Of a stretch of DNA of 12,818 bases, positions 1-5,382 are shown piece after piece (within the stretch, counting starts at the first letter, position 1; each line of letters begins with the position of its first letter). The DNA is from Desulfarculaceae bacterium (lineage in GTDB: Bacteria > Desulfobacterota > Desulfobacteria > Desulfobacterales > Desulfobacteraceae). The notes beneath the pieces were generated by a model. That model ran no database searches, was not told where the DNA came from, and was given only the letters and a program-made list of their open reading frames with translations. The stretch is from positions 1-12,818 of the forward strand of contig JAIPEK010000037.1 in the NCBI GenBank assembly GCA_021737205.1, read 5' to 3'. The position numbers and the translations under genes are program-made.

Positions 1-446
1 GGGTGAAAGGCGTGGAGATTCCGTATATTGATATCGATGTGGTCTGTTCCGGCGGCACCTACATGCGGACCCTGGCGGTTGGTATCGGAAAAGAACTGGG
101 AACCACCGCCCATCTTGCCGGATTGAGAAGAACAGGCTCCTGCGGGTTTTCCGTGGGGGATGCAGTGGATTTCCAATCTGTGGCGCAAAAAGACATCCCC
201 TGCCTGGAAAATCACACCATCCACCTTTCCCGTGCACTCTCCTTTCTGCCTTCCGTGGAGGCGAATCCCGAGATGGAAAAAAAAATCAAACACGGGCAGC
301 GGCTTTCTGTAAAGGACGGGTTGCCCGATCCGTCCGCCAAGGAAACCCCGGTACGGATTATTGACCGGACTGGCTCCCTCTGCGCTGTTGTTGAGTTTGA
401 CAACTCTTCGGGTAAATTGAATTACTGTTGCGTTTTTTCCGCTTGA
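1..446 (+). CDS. truB: tRNA pseudouridine(55) synthase TruB, C-terminal part (5' end outside window)
   Basis: TruB isomerises uridine 55 in the T-loop of nearly all tRNAs to pseudouridine, acting in the cytoplasm on the folded T-arm. About 147 C-terminal residues are visible and the frame is open to the window edge, so the GTG at position 3 is not a real start. The core TruB signature is present as CSGGTYMRTLAVGIGKELG followed by TAHLAGLRRTGSCGF, which corresponds to the strand and helix after the catalytic domain in the family. The tail (about residues 75-147) looks like the less conserved C-terminal PUA-like extension. The catalytic aspartate lies upstream and cannot be checked. It is followed after 159 nt by rpsO, the order found in many proteobacteria (rbfA-truB-rpsO-pnp), so it is probably in the same operon. 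Confidence 0.93.
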   Translation, partial: VKGVEIPYIDIDVVCSGGTYMRTLAVGIGKELGTTAHLAGLRRTGSCGFSVGDAVDFQSVAQKDIPCLENHTIHLSRALSFLPSVEANPEMEKKIKHGQRLSVKDGLPDPSAKETPVRIIDRTGSLCAVVEFDNSSGKLNYCCVFSA

Positions 447-456
447 GTGATATTTT
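428..456 (+). promoter_or_regulatory. possible sigma70-type promoter ahead of rpsO
   Basis: TTGCGT (428-433) and TATTTT (451-456) are separated by 17 bp, across the end of truB. The -10 is AT-rich but the -35 matches only at its first three positions. A separate rpsO promoter in the truB-rpsO gap is known in E. coli, which makes the position plausible, but the match is weak. Confidence 0.22.
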
Positions 457-465
457 AATAAGGTT

Positions 466-486
466 AAAGGAAGCTTTGCTTCATTT
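466..486 (+). other. small hairpin after truB
   Basis: GAAGC (470-474) and GCTTC (478-482) form a five-pair stem with loop TTT. AAA (466-468) and TTT (484-486) can extend it across one mismatch. It is followed by ATTTTGG rather than a real T-run, so it is at best a weak terminator or pause site. Confidence 0.25.
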
Positions 487-523
487 TGGAGCACCTGCAT
501 CTGCAACAATCCGGTTTTCTGAA

Positions 524-587
524 TGGAATATTGGATCACCGGAAGGCTGAAACGGGCATCTTTTAAGATGCCGAAAAGTTTATTCCA
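524..587 (+). promoter_or_regulatory. structured rpsO leader, candidate S15 autoregulatory site
   Basis: An outer stem pairs TGGAATA (524-530) with TATTCCA (581-587). Inside it, AAC (551-553) can pair with GTT (578-580), and GGCATCTT (555-562) is a perfect complement of AAGATGCC (565-572). The structure ends eight bases before the Shine-Dalgarno AGGAG (595-599). S15 represses its own mRNA in several phyla through leader structures that differ in shape between lineages. That this one serves the same purpose is inferred only from its position and pairing. Confidence 0.4.
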
Positions 588-605
588 AATCGAGAGGAGT
601 GAAAG

Positions 606-875
606 TTGAGTTTACTGGAGAAAAAGAAAGAAGAAGTTATCGAGGATTACAAGCTCCATGAGTCGGACACCGGCTCACCGGAAGTGCAGGTCGCACTTTT
701 GACCCATCGAATCACCTATCTTACTGAACACCTGAAAGAACACAAAAAAGATCACCATTCAAGAAGGGGCCTTCTCGTGCTCGTCGGAAGAAGGCGCAGC
801 CTGCTTGATTATCTAAAGGAAAAAGATATTGAAAGATATCGTTCTTTGATCAAACGACTTGGAATCAGAAGGTAG
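606..875 (+). CDS. rpsO: 30S ribosomal protein S15
   Basis: S15 is a primary binding protein of the 16S rRNA central domain. It contacts the three-way junction of helices 20-22 and nucleates platform assembly. The 89-residue product has the usual family length and carries the family core: DTGSPEVQ (21-28), then DHHSRRGLL (49-57) and the basic GRRRSLLDYL (61-70), the surfaces that touch rRNA. The start is TTG, chosen because AGGAG (595-599) lies six bases upstream and the N-terminus MSLLEKKK matches other S15 proteins; no ATG fits. The TTG may lower initiation and suit feedback control. It lies between truB and pnp as in many bacteria and is probably co-transcribed with both. Confidence 0.98.
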   Translation: MSLLEKKKEEVIEDYKLHESDTGSPEVQVALLTHRITYLTEHLKEHKKDHHSRRGLLVLVGRRRSLLDYLKEKDIERYRSLIKRLGIRR

Positions 876-884
876 AATCCTGCG

Positions 885-917
885 GGCCGGCCTTTGGTTT
901 TGAACCGAAAGTCGGCC
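885..917 (+). other. imperfect stem-loop directly after rpsO
   Basis: Fifteen positions (885-899) pair with 903-917 around a TTG loop, with twelve Watson-Crick pairs, two G-U pairs and one C-A mismatch. It begins ten bases after the rpsO stop. There is no T-run behind it (the next bases are TTCATCAATC), so it resembles a 3'-end-protecting or processing stem more than an intrinsic terminator. Confidence 0.6.
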
Positions 918-960
918 TTCATCAATCATGGAAAGGCGACAGGCAAAAGGCGGAAAAGAC

Positions 961-1020
961 GAATAAGTTCGCACGCCCGATGTTAAAAAATCTTTTGACG
1001 CCGGGCGTGCGGGTTTATTC
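961..1020 (+). promoter_or_regulatory. long hairpin upstream of pnp, candidate RNase III/PNPase autoregulation site
   Basis: Positions 961-979 pair with 1002-1020 (19 pairs, three of them consecutive G-U; a perfect ten-pair core is CGCACGCCCG with CGGGCGTGCG). After a single A-C mismatch (980/1001), 981-988 pair with 993-1000, leaving the tetraloop AATC (989-992). The element is thus about 27 pairs of almost continuous double strand, ending 53 bases before the pnp ATG. In E. coli a long hairpin in the same rpsO-pnp gap is cut by RNase III and lets PNPase repress its own mRNA. The equivalent role here is inferred from location and shape. Confidence 0.7.
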
Positions 1021-1073
1021 TGCTGGATATGCTGAAAACGTCCCGCCTTTCTTTTACACATCAAGGAGTAGTT

Positions 1074-3155
1074 ATGAAAAAAACAGTTCAAACCGAAATA
1101 GGCGGCAGACCTTTTATTGTAAGCACGGGCAAGATGGCCAGACAGGCATCGGGGTCGGCACTGGTACAGCACGGGGACACGGTGGTTCTCGTCACTGTGG
1201 TAGCGGCCAAGGACCCCAAAGAGGATGCGGCCTTTCTGCCGCTTACCGTGGAGTACCAGGAAAAAATCTATGCAGCCGGCCGGATACCGGGCAACTATTT
1301 CAGACGGGAGATCGGTCGTCCCAGTGAAAAGGAAACCCTTACCTGTCGACTGATCGACCGGCCCATACGCCCTCTGTTTGACAAAGCGTACAGTTATGAA
1401 ACCCAGGTCATCGCCACCGTCCTTTCCATGGATCAGGACAACGAACCGGACGTCCTGGCCCTGGTGGGCGCATCCGCAGCACTTGAAATTTCGGACCTCC
1501 CTTTCGAGGGCCCCATTGCGGGCGTACGGGTCGGCCGGATCAACGGGGAGTTCGTGGTCAACCCCACCATCGAGCAGATGGAATCGAGCGATATCGATCT
1601 TGTGGTGGCCGGATCAGAGACCGGGATCAACATGGTGGAAGCCGGGGCCGGTTTTGTACCGGAATCGGATATGCTGGACGCCATTTTCTTCGGCCATAAA
1701 GAAATGCAGCCGATCATCGATATGCAGAAGGAACTCAAACAGGCCGTTGGAAAGACCAAACGGGAACTGCCGGATATTACGATCGATGAAACCCTTGCCG
1801 AAAAAGTAAAACAGGCGGCCGGCGACCAGATCGGCCAGTCGCTTTGCATAAAGGAAAAAATGGCAAGGAAAAATGCGCTCAACTCGGTAAAGCAGGAAAT
1901 CAAGGATTCTTTGTCTGAAATGTATCCCGAACGAACCGGAGAGATCAAAGAGAGATTTGAAGATCTGGTGAAACAGACCAGCCGGGATATCGTTCTCAAA
2001 GAAAACCAGCGTATCGACGGCAGAGGGTTTGATGAAATCCGGCAGATCACCTGCGAAGCCGGACTTCTGCCCAGAACACACGGCTCCGCCCTTTTCACAA
2101 GGGGAGAAACACAGGTTGTCGGGGCATTGACATTGGGTTCCGGCCTAGACGAACAACGGGTCGAAACCCTTTCCGGGGATGAAACCCGCCGCTTCATGCT
2201 CCATTACAACTTCCCCCCGTTTTCAGTGGGCGAAGTCAAACGTGCGGGCGGTCCCAGTCGAAGGGATATCGGGCACGGGAACCTTGCCACCAAGGCTGTG
2301 GAAAAAATCCTGCCCCCGCCGGAGGAGTTTGAATACACCATCCGGCTTGTGGGCGAAGTGCTTGAATCAAACGGCAGCTCCTCCATGGCCACCGTATGCG
2401 CGTCCAGTCTGGCCCTTATGGACGGGGGCGTGCCTGTCAAAGCTCCTGTTTCCGGTATCGCCATGGGCCTTGTCACGGACGGGGACAATGTGGCCGTACT
2501 CTCGGACATCCTGGGGGATGAAGATCATTTCGGGGACATGGATTTCAAGGTGGCCGGATCAAAGGACGGGATTACAGCCCTTCAGATGGATATCAAGGTC
2601 CGTGAGCTTTCCCGGGAAATACTGGAAAAGGCGCTCATCCAGGCCAAAGAGGGAAGGCTTCACATTCTTGACCGGATGATGGCCACCATTGAGACTTCAA
2701 GAAGCGAAATCTCGCCTTTTGCCCCGAAAATCGTACGGATCGAAGTCAAGCCGGACAAGGTAAGAGAGATCATCGGCCCAGCCGGCAAAGTGATCCGGGC
2801 GATCCAGTCCGAGACCAACACCACCATCGAAATCGATGACGAGGGTGTGGTCAAGATTGCCGCCCAGAATGAAGAAGACTCCAATGCGGCGCTCGCCCGG
2901 GTCAAAGACATCGCACTCGATCCGGAGGCCGGGGAACTGTATGAAGGAAAGGTGGTCAAGATCACGGATTTTGGTGCCTTTGTCAATATCAAGCCCAACG
3001 TGGACGGGCTGGTTCATATATCCGAACTTGCCGGCCACCGCGTAAAAAAGGTCACGGATGTGGTCCAGGAAGGGGACATCATCAAGGTCAAGGTGCTGGA
3101 CGTTTCCAAAGACGGCAAAATCAAGCTCAGCTACAAGGCTGCAAACAACCAGTGA
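1074..3155 (+). CDS. pnp: polyribonucleotide nucleotidyltransferase (PNPase)
   Basis: PNPase degrades RNA 3' to 5' by phosphorolysis, releasing nucleoside diphosphates; it works as a trimer, often in the degradosome. The 693-residue product has the complete architecture: first RNase PH-like core (about 1-145), helical linker, second RNase PH core (about 310-540), KH domain with the GPAG loop at 568-571, and an S1 domain from about 620 with TDFGAFV. The second core has the catalytic block SDILGDEDHFGDMDFK, in which D484, D490 and K492 correspond to the active-site residues of E. coli PNPase (D486, D492, K494). The ATG was chosen because AAGGAG (1063-1068) sits five bases upstream and MKKTVQTEIGGRPF is the normal family N-terminus. 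An in-frame ATG 45 bases earlier would add a non-conserved stretch. The stop overlaps the GTG of the next gene. Confidence 0.98.
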   Translation: MKKTVQTEIGGRPFIVSTGKMARQASGSALVQHGDTVVLVTVVAAKDPKEDAAFLPLTVEYQEKIYAAGRIPGNYFRREIGRPSEKETLTCRLIDRPIRPLFDKAYSYETQVIATVLSMDQDNEPDVLALVGASAALEISDLPFEGPIAGVRVGRINGEFVVNPTIEQMESSDIDLVVAGSETGINMVEAGAGFVPESDMLDAIFFGHKEMQPIIDMQKELKQAVGKTKRELPDITIDETLAEKVKQAAGDQIGQSLCIKEKMARKNALNSVKQEIKDSLSEMYPERTGEIKERFEDLVKQTSRDIVLKENQRIDGRGFDEIRQITCEAGLLPRTHGSALFTRGETQVVGALTLGSGLDEQRVETLSGDETRRFMLHYNFPPFSVGEVKRAGGPSRRDIGHGNLATKAVEKILPPPEEFEYTIRLVGEVLESNGSSSMATVCASSLALMDGGVPVKAPVSGIAMGLVTDGDNVAVLSDILGDEDHFGDMDFKVAGSKDGITALQMDIKVRELSREILEKALIQAKEGRLHILDRMMATIETSRSEISPFAPKIVRIEVKPDKVREIIGPAGKVIRAIQSETNTTIEIDDEGVVKIAAQNEEDSNAALARVKDIALDPEAGELYEGKVVKITDFGAFVNIKPNVDGLVHISELAGHRVKKVTDVVQEGDIIKVKVLDVSKDGKIKLSYKAANNQ

Positions 3156-3931
3156 CTCAAGAGGACCGGGTCCGCATATGCCCCATTGCAAGCGGGAGCA
3201 AAGGTAATTCGGTTTTCGTATCCTGCGGAAACCTTTCCCTTCTGATTGATGCGGGCCTGTCCGGTGTGGAAATCGAAAAACGGCTCAAGGCGTCGGGGAT
3301 CTCCCCTGACAGCCTTGATGCCATTGTGGTCACACACGAGCACTCCGACCATGTCAAAGGGGTGGGGGTTTTGAGCCGCCGGTATAATATCCCGGTATAC
3401 ATCAACCGGCAGACCTGGGAAGCCGCACCGAAAATCGGCCGGCTCGCACGACTTGAATGGTTTCAGTGCGGGACACCGTTTATGATCGACGGCCTGCAGA
3501 TCGATCCTTTCACCACATCACATGATGCGGCCGATCCGGCCGGTCTTACCCTCTCGTACAAAAGCACCAAAATAGGGATAGCCACGGACATGGGAGCCGC
3601 CACCGGCCTTGTCAAACAGCGGCTGAGACATTGCAGTCTTTTGTATATCGAATCGAATCACGACCCGGACATGCTTGTCAAAGGTCCCTATCCATGGCCC
3701 TTGAAGCAGAGAATCCGGGGACGTCAGGGACATCTCTCCAACGAGGATGCGGCAGCGCTTTTAAAGGAGCTGGCCGGAAAAGAACTCAAACATGTGATTC
3801 TGGCACATCTGAGCGAAAAAAACAACACGCCGGAAAAAGCCTATCAAACGGCCGAAACGGTACTCAGACCTACCGGTGTCGGCATCGATGTGGCCGTGCC
3901 CCATGAACCCGGTACGCTGATCCGCCTGTAA
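3152..3931 (+). CDS. metallo-beta-lactamase-fold hydrolase, WalJ/YycJ-like
   Basis: A 259-residue cytoplasmic metallo-beta-lactamase-fold protein of the WalJ (YycJ) type. Visible features are the N-terminal strand and glycine/serine loop ICPIASGSKGNS (9-20), which is typical of this subgroup, the metal-binding motif HEHSDH (62-67), a further histidine in TSHDA (H124), D146 in IATDMG, N169-H170-D171, H194 in GHLS and H219 in LAHLSEKNN. The set suffices for a di-metal site, probably zinc or manganese. Relatives have been proposed to be DNA or RNA processing nucleases; the substrate cannot be read from the sequence. The GTG start lies inside the pnp stop (GTGA), giving a four-base overlap and suggesting translational coupling, since no strong Shine-Dalgarno precedes it. 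No other in-frame start precedes the conserved VRICPIASGS. Confidence 0.88.
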   Translation: MTQEDRVRICPIASGSKGNSVFVSCGNLSLLIDAGLSGVEIEKRLKASGISPDSLDAIVVTHEHSDHVKGVGVLSRRYNIPVYINRQTWEAAPKIGRLARLEWFQCGTPFMIDGLQIDPFTTSHDAADPAGLTLSYKSTKIGIATDMGAATGLVKQRLRHCSLLYIESNHDPDMLVKGPYPWPLKQRIRGRQGHLSNEDAAALLKELAGKELKHVILAHLSEKNNTPEKAYQTAETVLRPTGVGIDVAVPHEPGTLIRL

Positions 3932-3937
3932 AGCGGC

Positions 3938-4399
3938 TCACTGAACTACACTCACCAGCATTTCATTGGTTTTGCGGAGCCTCGAAATCAGCTTTTCTAT
4001 AATTTTGTCCTTGATTTTTTCCCTGATATCGGGCAGAAGCTTTTCAAGCAGTTTGTGATCCACCACCATAACGATCACCGTTTCATTGGCGATTACGCTG
4101 GTGATCCGCCTGGATCCGGTGATAAAGGCGATTTCTCCGAAAAAGTCCCCGGGGAAAATCCGTGTGATGGGGACCGCATCATCCCCCTTGGCAACACGGA
4201 CGGTCCCGGACAGCAGGATGAAAAATGCCTTTCCCATCCCCCCTTCATTGATCACATACTCCCCGCTTTCGTAAACAAACAGACTTGAATGAACGTCCAC
4301 GAGAATTTTGAGTTCCTCTCTGGAGAAGGCATCAAAAAAATCCAGCCGGCTCATGATATCGAGTATCTGTCCGTCTTTCAGATGCGCCACTTTTTTCAA
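3938..4399 (-). CDS. stand-alone cyclic-nucleotide-binding domain (CAP-family) protein
   Basis: A 153-residue protein that is essentially one cNMP-binding domain (about 17-125) plus a charged C-terminal helix (125-150). There is no helix-turn-helix, so it is not a Crp/Fnr regulator. The beta-roll includes ESGEYVINEGGMGKAFFILLSGTVRV (about 44-69), and the phosphate-binding cassette is GDFFGEIAFITGSRRITSVIA, with E89 and R98 in the positions that grip the cyclic nucleotide in CAP. It could sense cAMP or another ligand; similar single-domain proteins often act through partners. The start is TTG at 4399-4397 because AGGAGG (4412-4407) lies seven bases upstream and a promoter lies within the longer in-frame extension that begins at 4501. 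Its stop is six bases from the converging hydrolase gene. Confidence 0.85.
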   Translation of the reverse strand: MKKVAHLKDGQILDIMSRLDFFDAFSREELKILVDVHSSLFVYESGEYVINEGGMGKAFFILLSGTVRVAKGDDAVPITRIFPGDFFGEIAFITGSRRITSVIANETVIVMVVDHKLLEKLLPDIREKIKDKIIEKLISRLRKTNEMLVSVVQ

Positions 4400-4406
4400 A
4401 ACCGTT

Positions 4407-4412
4407 CCTCCT
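4407..4412 (-). promoter_or_regulatory. ribosome binding site that fixes the TTG start
   Basis: A full-consensus AGGAGG on the minus strand, seven bases before the TTG codon of the cNMP-binding protein. It decides in favour of the 153-residue form over the upstream ATG at 4501, which would add 34 residues resembling no domain. Confidence 0.75.
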
Positions 4413-4450
4413 GGTAAACAGGCCGTTATTTTGCAGCCGGATCCTGGTTC

Positions 4451-4479
4451 ATCATAGTAAAAAAACCGAAAGCAGACAA
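4451..4479 (-). promoter_or_regulatory. sigma70-type promoter of the cNMP-binding gene
   Basis: On the minus strand TTGTCT (4479-4474) and TATGAT (4456-4451) are 17 bp apart. The -10 matches five of six consensus positions and the -35 four of six. Predicted initiation near 4445 gives a leader of about 45 bases before the TTG codon. Confidence 0.6.
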
Positions 4480-4508
4480 TTATGATTCCGTTCTGGGCCA
4501 CATACGGA

Positions 4509-4760
4509 TTACCTGTCCTTTAAAAACAAGCGATGGTACTCTTCCTCGGATATGTGGGTTTTCAAAAATTTGTGGATAAAATTGTAAATTTCTTCAAGTT
4601 CGCTGTCTGAAAGCCTTTTCACGAGCATTTCCATGAATGCGTCTTCGGAAAATTTCTGCAGGTAAAACCGGACCGTCTCCTCGTCCGTTGGCCTGTCAAG
4701 CCCGAACGCCCCGAGCCCCGTGTAGTCATGGATAAATCTGTGGGTATCTTTATGTTTCAT
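4509..4760 (-). CDS. small conserved-looking protein of unknown function
   Basis: An 83-residue soluble protein without signal peptide or membrane segment. I recall similar short proteins, annotated only as hypothetical or cytoplasmic, from Desulfobacterales and relatives, but no function. Visible features are the N-terminal block HDYTGLGAFGLDRPTDEET, then two or three predicted amphipathic helices (VRFYLQKFSEDAFMEMLVKRL and DSELEEIYNFIHKFLKTHI) and the end SEEEYHRLFLKDR. The start is ATG at 4760. A longer in-frame reading to 4835 would begin inside a -35 box and run through a -10 box. AGAAGGA lies only two bases before the ATG, closer than usual. The stop lies 109 bases ahead of the cNMP-binding gene, which has its own promoter, so co-transcription is possible but not required. 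Confidence 0.75.
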   Translation of the reverse strand: MKHKDTHRFIHDYTGLGAFGLDRPTDEETVRFYLQKFSEDAFMEMLVKRLSDSELEEIYNFIHKFLKTHISEEEYHRLFLKDR

Positions 4761-4806
4761 AATCCTTCTGCGTTTTTTCGGGTCATACTCGTTTCCATAT
4801 GGCTCC

Positions 4807-4835
4807 AGCATACGGCTTTTCCGGCAAAGAGTCAA
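4807..4835 (-). promoter_or_regulatory. sigma70-type promoter of the 83-residue protein gene
   Basis: On the minus strand TTGACT (4835-4830) and TATGCT (4812-4807) are 17 bp apart, matching five of six and four of six consensus positions. Predicted initiation near 4800 gives a leader of about 40 bases to the ATG at 4760 and rules out the upstream in-frame starts. Confidence 0.62.
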
Positions 4836-4854
4836 CGATCCCCCGATTTCCTGC

Positions 4855-4883
4855 TTGACTCGCGTTTTGCAATGAACTACTTA
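4855..4883 (+). promoter_or_regulatory. possible promoter of the thioesterase gene
   Basis: TTGACT (4855-4860) and TACTTA (4878-4883) are 17 bp apart on the plus strand. The -35 is good and the -10 poor; TAGATG just downstream is an alternative. The position suits the divergent gene starting at 4941, leaving a leader of about 50 bases. Confidence 0.33.
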
Positions 4884-4940
4884 GATGTAAAACAATGAAC
4901 CGAAAACACCGCAGAAAACTGAACAGTTGAAAGGCAGCGC

Positions 4941-5369
4941 ATGGAAAATCCCCAGACATATCCGAACCATAAATTCCCTTTCCGGGTACCGTTGAGCCTG
5001 ATCGATACAGGGGGCGTCATATACAACGGCAGGTACTTTGATATTTACAACCAGGCAAGAGACGAGCACATGAGGGACTGCGGGTATCCGTATACCCGCC
5101 TCAACAGGGAAGCCGGGTTTCATCTGGCTGTAGTGGATGCGTCCATACAGTACAAAGCGCCGGTATTTTATGACGACCTTATCGAGGTTACTACAAAGAT
5201 CGAGAAAATCGGTACCAGCAGCATCACTTTTGAACAGTCCATGCACAAGGGCAGCCGAAGCCTTCTGTGCAACAGGGCACGGTTTGTCCTGGTATGCACC
5301 GGTGAGGGGTTTGCCCCACGAGAAATTCCGAGCGGCCTTGTACGGGCATATATAAACGGTCCCGCCTGA
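4941..5369 (+). CDS. hotdog-fold acyl-CoA thioesterase (4HBT/YbgC-FadM type)
   Basis: A 142-residue cytoplasmic protein of the 4-hydroxybenzoyl-CoA thioesterase superfamily, predicted to hydrolyse acyl-CoA thioesters to free acid and CoA. The family signature is at the N-terminus: PLSLIDTGGVIYNGRYFDIYNQARDEHM (17-44). Its D22 sits at the position of the catalytic aspartate of the YbgC and 4HBT enzymes, and R40 lies in the conserved AR(D/E) helix. The remaining strands (VVDASIQYKAPVFYDDLIEVTTKIEKIGTSSITFEQ, about 64-99) complete the single hotdog. Length is normal. AAGG (4931-4934), six bases upstream, supports the ATG. Acyl-chain preference cannot be inferred. It is transcribed alone, divergent from the 83-residue gene and convergent with the receiver-TPR gene, whose stop is 13 bases away. 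Confidence 0.88.
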   Translation: MENPQTYPNHKFPFRVPLSLIDTGGVIYNGRYFDIYNQARDEHMRDCGYPYTRLNREAGFHLAVVDASIQYKAPVFYDDLIEVTTKIEKIGTSSITFEQSMHKGSRSLLCNRARFVLVCTGEGFAPREIPSGLVRAYINGPA

Positions 5370-5382
5370 TTGACGGACCATA

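Noticed and set aside
470..482. Intrinsic terminator between truB and rpsO
   Set aside because: The stem is only five pairs and is not followed by a T-run, so it is listed only as a weak hairpin.
995..1023. TTGACG as a possible -35 box for a pnp promoter
   Set aside because: There is no acceptable -10 at 16-18 bp, and the bases are already explained by the long hairpin.
1029..1073. Upstream in-frame ATG extending pnp by 15 codons
   Set aside because: The added residues are not part of known PNPases, and a good Shine-Dalgarno sits five bases before the ATG at 1074.
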